Positions 17,594 to 26,572 of a stretch of DNA of 64,000 nucleotides are shown piece by piece. Under the pieces are notes generated by a model. That model ran no database searches. It was given only the letters and a program-made list of their open reading frames with translations, and had not been told where the DNA came from. How positions within the stretch are numbered: position 1 is the stretch's first letter; every line of letters begins with the position of its first letter. Source of the stretch: Spirosoma sp. KCTC 42546 (GTDB lineage Bacteria; Bacteroidota; Bacteroidia; Cytophagales; Spirosomataceae); assembly GCF_006965485.1 (NCBI RefSeq), contig NZ_CP041360.1, positions 558,001-622,000 on the forward strand, written 5' to 3'. Both the position numbers and the translations under genes were made by a program.

Positions 17594-18566
17594 ACCCAAG
17601 TTGTGTGGTTAAAAGAAAAACAAGAGGTGGTGGGACAATATAAAGCCTACTACTTTAAGTAAAAAGCCATTAGCCGTTACCGCATGAATGCGCCGAGGCC
17701 AGCGATCCACTAACTGACTAATATCGGTTTCCACGTGCCGTCGCGCCTGCTGGCGCAGCCAGTTGGTGCAGTAATCATTGTCAGCCTGATGGGAATTACT
17801 GCGCCGAATGGGCTCAAAGGCTATCCCAGCCGCTTGGGCTAACAAGTCCTCCTGGATGTAGTGGTTATAGGCTTTATCACCGTAAACGGTGCTACAGACC
17901 GGTAAGTCAAAACCCAACAACTCGAAGGCAATTTGATCATGGTTACTGCCTGGTGTGAAGTCAAACTCTACGATCCGCCCATCAGCGGCCGTGACCAAAT
18001 GCACTTTATAACCGTAGAAATATTCCCGTTTACTGGCGTTATAGCCTCGAAAAGCCGCTCCTTGCACCAGTCGGCAACGACTAATGCGAATGTTTTTACA
18101 GACCGGCAGGGGACAAGAATCAATGGCAAAGTGGGTATTCTCGGCCTTGGCCCAGCTACTTAGCAACGCAACGAGTTCAGCTAGCCGGTCTTGCAGCCTG
18201 TAGAGTCGCCGGTTAAATTGAGAGCGGCTGAGTTTGTGGGTGATGTTGCGAGCACGCTTCATCGAGCGCATGGCCTGCTGGCAGTTGCCGCCAAAGTCCA
18301 GACAAGCGATGACAAACACAAACAAGACCGCACCGGCGGCCCGGCTCGGCATCGATCAGTTTAGGTGGTTGCCCACTGGCAGAAGCGCCCGTGGAGCGAC
18401 AGTGGTTGCAAGTCTTAAGATAGTCGTCTATCATTGCGTACACGAACACATCGCGTAAGTCGTCGGTGTCGAAGTGGAGCATGGTCAATAGTTTAGGTTT
18501 GGCGACTCAAAACTATTCAAACCATGCTTTTTTATTTAATGCAGCTTATTACCACACAACTTGGGT
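17594..18566. mobile_element. IS982-family insertion sequence, 973 bp
   Basis: Terminal inverted repeats begin ACCCAAGTTGTGTGGT at 17594 and end with its reverse complement at 18566; the 16 outer bases are identical. The element is flanked on both sides by TATATA (17588-17593 and 18567-18572), a plausible 6 bp target duplication, though the palindromic site cannot be distinguished from extra terminal repeat. It carries one transposase reading frame broken near 18350. Confidence 0.85.
17609..18488 (-). pseudogene. IS982 transposase, frameshifted
   Basis: The N-terminal part (MLHFDTDDLRDVF, PPKLIDAE) reads from 18488; near 18345-18352 the homologous frame moves by +1 and continues as AVLFVFVIACLDFGGN to 17609. 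Downstream are the IS982 DDE hallmarks: DSCPLPVCKNIRI with the first Asp, ASKREYFYGYKVHL, VYGDKAYN with the second, and ADISQ-like VETDISQLVDRWPRRIHAV near the third acidic residue. Joined length is about 292 residues, normal for the family. It is either dead or expressed by frameshifting at the GC-rich junction (GCCGAGCCGGGCC on the coding strand). Confidence 0.75.
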
Positions 18567-18735
18567 TATATACTATATTAATGGGATAGCTGCGTCTAGC
18601 TACTCGTACATGGGAGCAGGCCGATGCTCTTTTTAACTACATGCTGAACCAACGCATTTTCAAACTCTGGTAAAATCTGGGTTGGGAAGATAGTTGGGAC
18701 AAAAGGCACCTACGTCAGCTAGTACTAGCCCTTCT

Positions 18736-18793
18736 GAAAGTCTCTCGTCAAGGCTTGCCCTAATTTAGGGGCAGGCCTTGACGAGAGACTTTC
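18736..18793. terminator. Very long stem-loop after the hydrolase gene
   Basis: Arms 18736-18760 and 18769-18793 pair over 25 bp with one wobble; the outer 19 bases are perfect (GAAAGTCTCTCGTCAAGGC). The loop is about 8 nt. It lies 4 bp past the stop codon of the minus-strand hydrolase. The stem is longer than most intrinsic terminators, so it may be a miniature repeat element used as one. Left of it, 18573-18735 contains a start-less protein-like stretch that I cannot name. Confidence 0.65.
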
Positions 18794-18797
18794 TAAT

Positions 18798-19580
18798 TTA
18801 GTGCCCGTTTACATGACTGGCTGCTTCGATAATAAAAGCGGCTACCTTCTCCGGTTGTGAGACCATAGGAACATGGCTGGACGTGAGTGTAAGGGTGGTT
18901 GCCTTGATCTTCTTCGCTAAGGTTTGCTGAAGTTCTGGATTGATCATGCGATCTCCGCTGGCAACAATGTACCAGGAAGGCTTTGTTTTCCAGGCAGCTT
19001 TGGAAATTTTATCGTCGATTGCTTTGGCCGACCAGGGGCCCTGCGTAGTAAACATAAGCTTAGTCTCCGCTTCGGACAGATCCTGGGCAAAATCTTCTTT
19101 AATGCCTTTGGCTGTTAGGGAAAGAAAGCCGGAAGCGTCGGGTCTGACTTCACCAAAACCCGGAGCAGGAGGGGCGGTCTGGCCCATCTCACCAAACGAC
19201 TGTCCTTCGTTGGGCGCACCAGCCGCCACATATACCAGCCCGGCTACCTTGGGGTCGTTACCCGCTTCGGTGATCACCGCGCCACCCCAGGAGTGACCCA
19301 CTAACAGCACCGGGCCGTTCTGTAAGGCGATAGCCCGTTTAGCAGCTGCTACGTCGTCGGCCAGTGAGGTTAGTGGATTTTGTACAGAAATTACAGTAAG
19401 GCCTTTGGCTTCCAATAAAGGAATAACCTTGGACCAGCTTGACCCATCGGCGAATGCACCGTGAACAAGTACTACGTTGGTTACTCCTGTTTTTGTCGAT
19501 TGAGCGGCTACTCCGCCGATTGTTGAAACTGCCATAATAATGCTGGTTAGAACGCCCAAAGAGCGGTTAAGTGTGTACAT
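18798..19580 (-). CDS. Secreted alpha/beta hydrolase
   Basis: 260 residues. Signal peptide of about 26 residues ending GGVAAQ, so exported to the periplasm. Fold motifs: VVLVHGAFADGSSW (oxyanion hole), nucleophile Ser in VGHSWGGAV near 95, acid in ASGDRMINPE and His in SSHVPMVSQPEKV. This is the family of small esterases or ring-opening hydrolases annotated only as alpha/beta hydrolase. It is the last gene of a five-gene minus-strand cluster; its neighbour is a short-chain dehydrogenase 53 bp upstream. Confidence 0.85.
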   Translation of the reverse strand: MYTLNRSLGVLTSIIMAVSTIGGVAAQSTKTGVTNVVLVHGAFADGSSWSKVIPLLEAKGLTVISVQNPLTSLADDVAAAKRAIALQNGPVLLVGHSWGGAVITEAGNDPKVAGLVYVAAGAPNEGQSFGEMGQTAPPAPGFGEVRPDASGFLSLTAKGIKEDFAQDLSEAETKLMFTTQGPWSAKAIDDKISKAAWKTKPSWYIVASGDRMINPELQQTLAKKIKATTLTLTSSHVPMVSQPEKVAAFIIEAASHVNGH

Positions 19581-19633
19581 GATTGTTTTGGTTAAACTTG
19601 GGAGCTACCGTTAAGTAACTTCCTATAGTTGTT

Positions 19634-20389
19634 TTAGCCCATTGACATGCCGCCATCCACGATCAGCTCGGCCCCCACCACAAATGAGGAATCGTCCGAT
19701 GCGAAGAATAGGGCAACCTTGGCAATTTCTTCTGGCCTGCCGAAGCGCCCCAGCGGAATAGCCTCAATAATTCCCTGATTCATTTGGATCAATTGCTGAT
19801 CCGAAATGCCGAGTTTGGTTGCACTATGCAAAGACGTATCGACCGGCCCTGGACTAATGGCGTTTACCCGTATCTGGTGAGCAATTAGCTCGGTAGATAA
19901 ATTTTTGGCCATCGTCAGCAAGGCTCCTTTCGTGGCTGCGTATACACTAGCACCGGGTGCGCCAACGTGGGCATTGATAGACGTGTTTAAAATGATAGAG
20001 CCGCCATTTTTAAAAAAAGGAACAAGCGCCTGAATGGTGAAATAAGCCCCTCTAACATTGGTGTTTATACTTTCGTCAAAAATGGCTTCCGTCATTTTCT
20101 CAAAAGGGGCAAATTTGGCCACCCCTGCATTGATGAACAGAATGTCGATACTGGAGAAGTTGGCCTGCACGAAGGATGACAAATGGTCTGCATTGTCTGG
20201 AATGCTGGCATCCCAGACAATGCCATGTGCTTTTTCTCCCAGTTCAGCGGTGATTTGAGTCAGTGATTCCTCACTACGTCCGGTAATCAGAACAGTGGCT
20301 CCCTGAGCGATAAATTCTTTGGCAGTGGCCAGGCCGATACCACTGCTTCCGCCTGTAATAATGGCTACTTTATTTTGAAGTCGATTCAT
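19634..20389 (-). CDS. SDR-family NAD(P)-dependent oxidoreductase
   Basis: 251 residues, a classical short-chain dehydrogenase. Cofactor motif TGGSSGIGLATAKEF at 12-26, NNAG-equivalent INAGVAKF near 85, catalytic Ser in ILNTSINA, Tyr-Lys in SVYAATKGAL (Tyr150, Lys154) and the C-terminal FVVGAELIVDGGMSMG. The GRSEE sequence after the second strand, with Arg, favours NADP. It likely interconverts an alcohol and a carbonyl in the same pathway as the aldehyde dehydrogenase next to it; the substrate cannot be told. Confidence 0.9.
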   Translation of the reverse strand: MNRLQNKVAIITGGSSGIGLATAKEFIAQGATVLITGRSEESLTQITAELGEKAHGIVWDASIPDNADHLSSFVQANFSSIDILFINAGVAKFAPFEKMTEAIFDESINTNVRGAYFTIQALVPFFKNGGSIILNTSINAHVGAPGASVYAATKGALLTMAKNLSTELIAHQIRVNAISPGPVDTSLHSATKLGISDQQLIQMNQGIIEAIPLGRFGRPEEIAKVALFFASDDSSFVVGAELIVDGGMSMG

Positions 20390-20437
20390 GGTTGTGTGTT
20401 GAAGTAAGGTTAATGCCTGCTGACACGCAACACCGAG

Positions 20438-21940
20438 TTAAAACGGATACTGCCGTGCCACTTTCTGAACACTCACCCATTGAACGGTCGTCAGTTCTTC
20501 CAGAATAAAATCACCACCAAAGCGACCGGTTCCCGATGATTTTTCACCCCCGAATGGGGTATGCACTTCGTCGTTAGCCGACTGGTCGTTGATGTGCATC
20601 ATACCTGTTTCCACGCGCCGGGCCAGTTGCATGCCCCGGTAAATATCTCGGGTATACAAAGCACCACTCAGACCGAAGTCGGTTGCATTGGCCAACTCGA
20701 TGGCTTCCTCGTCGTTGGCAAAGGAAACCAGGCCTACGGCTGGGCCAAAGATTTCCTCTTTGAACACACGCATGTGTTTAGTGACACCTGATAGAACGGT
20801 GGGATGCAGGACATTCCCTTCGGCTCTGTTTCCGGTTTCGACAACAGCACCATCCGCTACGGCACTTTGCAAAATGCCCAGAATACGCTGAACCGATTTA
20901 TGATCGATCAGGGGGCCAACCACTGTGCTTTTATCCGCCGGATCCCCATAGGGAAGTTGATTTACCCGGGCCACAAACTTGGTTTTAAACTCTTCGTACA
21001 AACTTTCGTGAATGATAATGCGATTGGTAGCCATGCAAACCTGACCCTGATGCAGGAATCGCCCAAACACGGCCCCGTCAACGGCTTTATCCACATCGGC
21101 ATCATCCAGAACCATGAATACATTGTTGCCTCCCAACTCCAGCGCCGACTTTTTGAGCCCTTCCCCAGCAATTCGTCCTATCCCTTTTCCCACTGGCGTA
21201 GACCCCGTAAACGAAACCATTCTCGAATAGGGATGAGCCGTGAAGTAATCCCCCATGATGTCCGACCGGCCAACCACTACATTAAACACACCGGCAGGAA
21301 TGCCCGCTTCTTCCAACAGTTTGGCAATGATTGTTCCGCCCGTAACCAGGGATTGTGAGGCCGGTTTGACAACCATCGTATTGCCAACCGCCAGGGCAGG
21401 AGCGATTGTCCGCATAGAGAGGTATAGAGGAAAATTCCAGGGGCTGATCAGGCTTACAACACCTAACGGTTTCCGGTATACGTATGTCTCTTTTCCATCA
21501 ATTGTTGAGGTGGTGGTACGTCCATGCATGCGGGTAGGAAACGAGGACGCTTCTACCAGAATATCGTGTGATTGCTGCACTTCAAGCAAGCCCTTTAAAT
21601 AAGTGCTTCCGGTTTCGCGGGTGAGCCAGTCAATAAACTCCTCCTGACGTTCCAGCAGAATTGCAGCTGCTTTCAGTAATATATCCCGACGAACGAGCGG
21701 ATTTGTGGCGGCCCAGGTAGGAAATGCCTGTTTAGCAGCCTCAAAGGCAACATCCACATCAGTCGTTCCTGCCGAATGAAGCGTATGAATAACTTCATTC
21801 GTAAATGGATTCAGGTTGTCAATGGGAGCATCTTCCTGTCCATCAACCCATTGCCCATGAATAAACTGCTTATTTAACGCTGTGTAATTGACCGGTGCCT
21901 GTTGGTCATCGAGATCAATGGCTGCTTCTAGGGTTAGCAT
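20438..21940 (-). CDS. NAD(P)-dependent aldehyde dehydrogenase
   Basis: 500 residues, full length for the family. Rossmann-type cofactor region with SPWNFPLYLSMRTIAPALA and VVKPASQS, FTGSTPVGKGIG, general base Glu in ALELGGNNVFMVLDDAD (near 265), nucleophile Cys in HQGQVCMATNRI (near 300) and EEIFGPAVGLV. The overall look is that of the benzaldehyde/vanillin dehydrogenase branch; this is tentative. It oxidises an aldehyde to the acid in the cytoplasm. It sits between hydrolases and an SDR in one orientation, suggesting an ester to alcohol to aldehyde to acid route or detoxification. Confidence 0.9.
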   Translation of the reverse strand: MLTLEAAIDLDDQQAPVNYTALNKQFIHGQWVDGQEDAPIDNLNPFTNEVIHTLHSAGTTDVDVAFEAAKQAFPTWAATNPLVRRDILLKAAAILLERQEEFIDWLTRETGSTYLKGLLEVQQSHDILVEASSFPTRMHGRTTTSTIDGKETYVYRKPLGVVSLISPWNFPLYLSMRTIAPALAVGNTMVVKPASQSLVTGGTIIAKLLEEAGIPAGVFNVVVGRSDIMGDYFTAHPYSRMVSFTGSTPVGKGIGRIAGEGLKKSALELGGNNVFMVLDDADVDKAVDGAVFGRFLHQGQVCMATNRIIIHESLYEEFKTKFVARVNQLPYGDPADKSTVVGPLIDHKSVQRILGILQSAVADGAVVETGNRAEGNVLHPTVLSGVTKHMRVFKEEIFGPAVGLVSFANDEEAIELANATDFGLSGALYTRDIYRGMQLARRVETGMMHINDQSANDEVHTPFGGEKSSGTGRFGGDFILEELTTVQWVSVQKVARQYPF

Positions 21941-22041
21941 AATAGGAAAGGATTAAGACTGTTTGATTCGTCTCTCGTCTGAGTCAGTAGAAGGAGGGGC
22001 CGACGTTTCGGTTGGGACAGCCGCAGCCGTGAGGTGAGTTT

Positions 22042-22866
22042 TTATTGGGCTGGAACTTGTTTTGCAATATCCTGAAGTAGCACTGTCACTTCAGTTGGCA
22101 TCGACAGGAACGGGCAATGACTATTATTGAGTGTGTATGTACTTTTAATTCCGGCTGCGGCTACCATACGTTTTTGCAGATTTAGGCCCACCGCATGATC
22201 CTGCGCCGTATACACGTAATATTTGGGTACTTTTCCAAAATTGGTTGCCGTCAGCGTAACCGGATTGGTGAAGGGAATGGACGGTTCAGCCCGGTAGTTA
22301 TCGACAACCTGCTTTTTCACGGCATCTGACCCATCCTGAATGAAGAGGGGGGCTAAATTTTCAGGTTTGATACCCAACGTAAGCTGGTCCGCAGAGGGTA
22401 TTAAAGCGGGACCCAGTTGCGAGGTGCTATCTGTGGAAGCCAGCGCCAGCAGGGATTGGCCATTGGCCGGTAAAAATGCCCCGATATAAACCAGTTTGTC
22501 GATTCGGCCGGGGATTTTTTCCGCAACGGTCGATACAACCATCCCACCCATACTATGACCAACCAAAATCACATTTTCGGGGAGAGCGTTTATCGCAGCC
22601 ACGACCTTATCCCGGTATACATCCATGGATAAGGTAGCAAGTGAGGTATTGTCCGCTCCATGACCAGGCAGTTCGACTACCACTACATGTTGACCTTGCT
22701 GTACCAACTGATCTTTAACGGCCTGCCAGACATAGGATGCCTGCCAGGCTCCGTGTACCAGCACAAACGTTTTGGACGCAGACGTAACCGCGTCATCTTT
22801 TGAACATGACGATAGGGTAACAATGCCCGTTACCAGGAGTAATACGGATAGGAGGATGGTTTTCAT
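22042..22866 (-). CDS. Alpha/beta hydrolase lipoprotein
   Basis: 274 residues from ATG 22866, chosen because it gives a clean lipoprotein signal, MKTILLSVLLLVTG, ending in LSSC (Cys21). Motifs: FVLVHGAWQASYVW, nucleophile in VGHSMGGMVVS near 113, acid in TAQDHAVG, His in NNSHCPFLSMP. This type resembles salicylate-esterase-like and pyrethroid-hydrolase-like plant enzymes in motif layout. Membrane-anchored on the outside of the inner membrane. The next gene upstream ends 38 bp away in the same orientation. Confidence 0.85.
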   Translation of the reverse strand: MKTILLSVLLLVTGIVTLSSCSKDDAVTSASKTFVLVHGAWQASYVWQAVKDQLVQQGQHVVVVELPGHGADNTSLATLSMDVYRDKVVAAINALPENVILVGHSMGGMVVSTVAEKIPGRIDKLVYIGAFLPANGQSLLALASTDSTSQLGPALIPSADQLTLGIKPENLAPLFIQDGSDAVKKQVVDNYRAEPSIPFTNPVTLTATNFGKVPKYYVYTAQDHAVGLNLQKRMVAAAGIKSTYTLNNSHCPFLSMPTEVTVLLQDIAKQVPAQ

Positions 22867-22904
22867 GGGAATTGATTGGTTGATACGTGGACGAAAGAGG
22901 CACA

Positions 22905-23735
22905 TTATTCGTGATTAATTTTCATGAACCGAGGGGGCATTTCAGTTTGAGGTAAGGTCTTGTTAAGCCAGGATAGAATGTAGTCGGCATCTTCTTTCCA
23001 GGTAGGTTGCCCCAGCACAAAGTGATTGCGCCCTTTGAACTCTTTATAGTCCGTTACCGAATCAGCATGCTGGTATTTGAGGTAGTTGTCGTAGTTGAGC
23101 GAGGCCGGGATCGTGTGATCTGTACTACCAGCTGTGAGCAATAGGGGCGCATGAGGCTTACTAAAATCGACGTGTGCTGCTGAGGTAATGGTATCCCGAA
23201 CAATGAGTTTGGATTCAGGAATGGCGAACTGGTGGTAAGCCGTTTTTTGCTGTTCCACTGGCATGCCATTGGTAAAGGCATATTGCCAATCTTTGAACGA
23301 CATCAGATACGATTCCTTAGTGGAGGTGAAAAAACCGAGCGCCTTCCAACCTGCTTTGAGAAACGACAGTTTGAAGGTGAATATCCCCTGCGGAGGAACC
23401 GAATGAATGGCGATTCCTGCTGCTCCAAGACCCCGCTGCAATAAGAGCTGAACCATCAGACCACCAATGGAATGACCAATTAAAATGGGTTTTTCAGGTA
23501 ACTGTTCGACAATCTGGGCGTAATAATTCGTCAGTTCTGCCAGCCGATTGGAGGCAATCTGGGCATCCGGCTGGCGGTTACGTAATACGTCGGCCGGGGC
23601 ACCTTTGTGGGGCCAGGCCGGAGCGAGGGTCGTGTATCCCTTCTGCTGAAAATAAGCTTGCCACTCCTGCCAGCAATCATTGCTAACAAAGGCACCGGTA
23701 ATAAAAACGATGGTTTTGGGACGAACAGGTTTCAT
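22905..23735 (-). CDS. Alpha/beta hydrolase, cytosolic
   Basis: 276 residues without signal peptide. VFITGAFVSNDCWQEW forms the oxyanion region, Ser in IGHSIGGLMVQLLL near 99 is the nucleophile, the acid lies in LTAGSTDHTIPASL and the His in FKGRNHFVLGQPTW. First gene of the hydrolase-SDR-ALDH cluster. A TGGTAT-N5-TTGGT sequence on the coding strand at 23830-23814 resembles a sigma-54 -24/-12 element; an NtrC-type regulator is encoded 3 kb away. That link is only suggestive. Confidence 0.85.
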   Translation of the reverse strand: MKPVRPKTIVFITGAFVSNDCWQEWQAYFQQKGYTTLAPAWPHKGAPADVLRNRQPDAQIASNRLAELTNYYAQIVEQLPEKPILIGHSIGGLMVQLLLQRGLGAAGIAIHSVPPQGIFTFKLSFLKAGWKALGFFTSTKESYLMSFKDWQYAFTNGMPVEQQKTAYHQFAIPESKLIVRDTITSAAHVDFSKPHAPLLLTAGSTDHTIPASLNYDNYLKYQHADSVTDYKEFKGRNHFVLGQPTWKEDADYILSWLNKTLPQTEMPPRFMKINHE

Positions 23736-24298
23736 GATTTCAGTTGTTTGGTTAAAACCGTATCAGGATTCGATCACGTTTAAGCGGCCACTGCTTGTCT
23801 GGATACCAAGTGTCATACCAAACCTGTAAGGCCGATCCGGAAAGAGCTTACGAACCTCATGAAATAGGGCCTGGCAGTTTATAAAAGGGATTTTGATGTA
23901 AAAATGAACTCCTCTGATTACCAGTATTAATCAGTTAGCCAGCCAAAAAATCTTGGTGGAATCTGGGTGAAACTGGAGATTTCTGGAGATTCTGGGAGAA
24001 TACACGAGGAACCTTTTTGCTGTTTAGGCCATAGCTTACTGCTGGACCACATTACATTGATTGGCATTTAAATTGGTTGATGGCCCTTAACAACGAGGGT
24101 AACTCGGCCACGACTGATGTTCTGAATGGAAGTGATGACGGCCAAAAACAAGCTGTTGGTCAATGGCTTGTTGGCTATTCTGTACTATCTTGAATCAGTT
24201 TTTAAGCCTCAACAGGCAGCAGCTTCACCCTATGAAAAATGAACTCTTTGGTTTAGCTGCAAACGCTTTAACAGAAGAACTTACTCCATGCAAAACGG
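23736..24298. promoter_or_regulatory. Divergent intergenic region with 10 bp direct repeats
   Basis: 563 bp between the hydrolase cluster and the kinase operon, transcribed away from each other. At 23971-24000 lie three 10 bp units, AACTGGAGAT, TTCTGGAGAT and TCTGGGAGAA, a possible regulator site. The frame at 24163-24384 overlaps the kinase start and looks accidental. Confidence 0.35.
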
Positions 24299-26572
24299 AT
24301 GAATATCCTCAGAAAGCTTTCCTTACTAACTGGAATAGCCCTGTTCTCCCTCGAAGCAGTCTATGCGCAGCTGGCATTAAATAAACCATTAGATCAGATA
24401 CTGACACAATATCAAGGTGCTGAATCAGGCGACAAGCAAGTGGAGTTTGCGCTTCAAATGGCCGATTATTACATGTTTAAAAGTGAAGCTACCCGAATTG
24501 ATATAGACAGTGCTTTTGTATTTATTAAACGAGCCGAAAAAAAGAATAATGAGCTTCATTCGCTGAAATGGCGGGAAGAAATACTCTATTTTTTAAGCGA
24601 GTATTATTATAAAGTAGGAGATATAAATAAGGGAAAACAATATAGCATATACCTATCAAACACTATTGGTAAGCTGAAATCGATTGAAAATCAGATACAG
24701 ATATGGCATAGGATTGCCTTTATCCTGCCGAAAAGAGATACGATTGGGCTGACAAAATTAAATTGTTTTGAGCGAATAACGGCTTTATATCAGCGATTAA
24801 ATAATACGGTGAAAGTGTTAGAAACACAAATGTATATTGCCGATGTACACTTAATGCAAGATAAATTCGACCTGGCTGAAAAGGAATTTTTTCAACTACT
24901 AGCTAACTATAAAGCGATCCATTTTCCAAACCTGCACTATGTATATAACTATCTGTCTGTTATTAATAATCGTAGAGGAGATTATAAAAAATGCCTGCAC
25001 TATTCCCTACTATGCGTGGAAAGCATGGAAAAAACGAACGACAAAGCTGGCGCAGTCAATCTGTATAGCCGATTAGCTAATATATATCATGAACTGGGGC
25101 AGACAGAGAATTGCATACGCTACTACAGGAAAGTGTTCAACTGCCCTATTTCGAATCCCGTTGACTTTTACACAGTCCGGGAAGCTGGCCTATTTGTTCG
25201 GGAGTTAATTGCGCTAAATAGACATAAAGAAGCATTCAGTTTCATTAAAACCTTTTCAAATGAACATCCGCCTGCCGATTATTATGGCAAAGCCAGTTTA
25301 GCCAGAACATTCGCTTATTATTACAATAATATTCATAATCAGCCAGTAGCGGAGAAGTATAATGAGCAAATGATCGAGTTTGCCAATTTTTTAGGAAAAT
25401 ATAATGAAATTACAGGTGATGTTGAATATGATATTGGTTGTTACTATTACGAAAAAAAACAGTTTGCCAATGCGATTATTCATTTTAAAAAAGCATTATT
25501 TGAAGCTAGCCATGTGCATGCATTTACAACAATACGTGATATTCAGAAAATGCTTTTTAAAGCCGATTCCTCAGGAGGTGACTATTTGTCGGCTATTAAT
25601 CATTTAAATCAGGCTCAATTAATAAACAATACCATTTTTAATGAAGCCAAAAACAAGCAAATTCAGGAAGTGCAGGTTAAATATGAAACAGCTAAAAAAG
25701 ATTTAGACATTCGGTTTTTGACTGAACAGGGGTTACTACAAAAAACGCAGTTGCAGCAGGCAAATAATTTGAAGAATGTCACCCTGGTCAGTATTGTTCT
25801 ATTATTATTAATCGTAGCGCTACTCTATAACCGGTACATGATTAAACTACGAAATAGTCGACGATTGGAGCGGCACCAAAAAGAAATCAACGACAAAAAT
25901 GAGTCGCTTCAGGCTTTGGTCAGTGAAAAAGAATGGCTATTAAAAGAGCTTCATCACCGGGTAAAAAATAACCTGCAACTGACAATCAGCCTGCTGCACA
26001 CCCAGAGTAAATACCTCTCCGATCAAGGTGCCATTCGGGCTATTGAGCAGAGCCAGCACCGGGTGCGTGCCATGGCGCTTATACACCAGAAACTGTACCG
26101 CTCCGACAGCCTGTCGCACGTCGATATGTCAACTTATATCCGCGAGGTAGTCGACCAACTGGAAGAATCATTTAATCATGAGGAACAGATCACCTTCCAC
26201 TACCAGTTAGCTCCGCTGGAACTGGATGTCTCACAGGCAATTCCGCTAGGTCTAATCATTACCGAAGCCATTACCAATGCCCTAAAGTACGCCTTTCCTG
26301 CGGGGTACCAGTCTGATGAGCAAGGTGGTACGATAAACTTGTCATTGACTCAAGTGGACGACGAAAACTACCAACTGGTGGTTGAGGATGACGGCGTGGG
26401 TTTACCTGAAGACGTTGATCTTCGTCGTCAGGGATCCATGGGGGCGAATATTATGCGTCGCCTAACGAAGCAATTGGGCGGTATATTCCAGGTTGAAACT
26501 AAAGGAGGAGTCAGAATATCCGTTTCATTTCCGGTAATCAAACTTCAGCCGCATCATGCCCACCTCAGCTAA
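24299..26572 (+). CDS. TPR-sensor histidine kinase, HisKA_2 type
   Basis: 757 residues. Signal peptide 1-23 (ending AVYAQ), then a periplasmic sensor of TPR-like helical repeats to about 470, a coiled coil, one membrane helix near 500-520 ([18 protein letters not shown]), and a cytoplasmic HisKA_2 domain with [10 protein letters not shown] at about 551-560 and ATPase motifs [12 protein letters not shown] and DDGVGLPED. The HisKA_2 class lacks the usual H-box. Its stop overlaps the NtrC-type regulator by 17 bp. The coding sequence of the sensor half is visibly more A+T rich than the kinase half. Confidence 0.9.
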   Translation: MNILRKLSLLTGIALFSLEAVYAQLALNKPLDQILTQYQGAESGDKQVEFALQMADYYMFKSEATRIDIDSAFVFIKRAEKKNNELHSLKWREEILYFLSEYYYKVGDINKGKQYSIYLSNTIGKLKSIENQIQIWHRIAFILPKRDTIGLTKLNCFERITALYQRLNNTVKVLETQMYIADVHLMQDKFDLAEKEFFQLLANYKAIHFPNLHYVYNYLSVINNRRGDYKKCLHYSLLCVESMEKTNDKAGAVNLYSRLANIYHELGQTENCIRYYRKVFNCPISNPVDFYTVREAGLFVRELIALNRHKEAFSFIKTFSNEHPPADYYGKASLARTFAYYYNNIHNQPVAEKYNEQMIEFANFLGKYNEITGDVEYDIGCYYYEKKQFANAIIHFKKALFEASHVHAFTTIRDIQKMLFKADSSGGDYLSAINHLNQAQLINNTIFNEAKNKQIQEVQVKYETAKKDLDIRFLTEQGLLQKTQLQQANNLKNVTLVSIVLLLLIVALLYNRYMIKLRNSRRLERHQKEINDKNESLQALVSEKEWLLKELHHRVKNNLQLTISLLHTQSKYLSDQGAIRAIEQSQHRVRAMALIHQKLYRSDSLSHVDMSTYIREVVDQLEESFNHEEQITFHYQLAPLELDVSQAIPLGLIITEAITNALKYAFPAGYQSDEQGGTINLSLTQVDDENYQLVVEDDGVGLPEDVDLRRQGSMGANIMRRLTKQLGGIFQVETKGGVRISVSFPVIKLQPHHAHLS

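Noticed and set aside
23971..24000. Three 10 bp direct repeats as a CRISPR or iteron array
   Set aside because: Too few and too short units, no spacers of constant length; kept only as a possible regulator site.
24163..24384. 73-codon frame ahead of the TPR kinase
   Set aside because: Overlaps the kinase signal peptide in another frame and has no conserved look; the kinase start is well supported.
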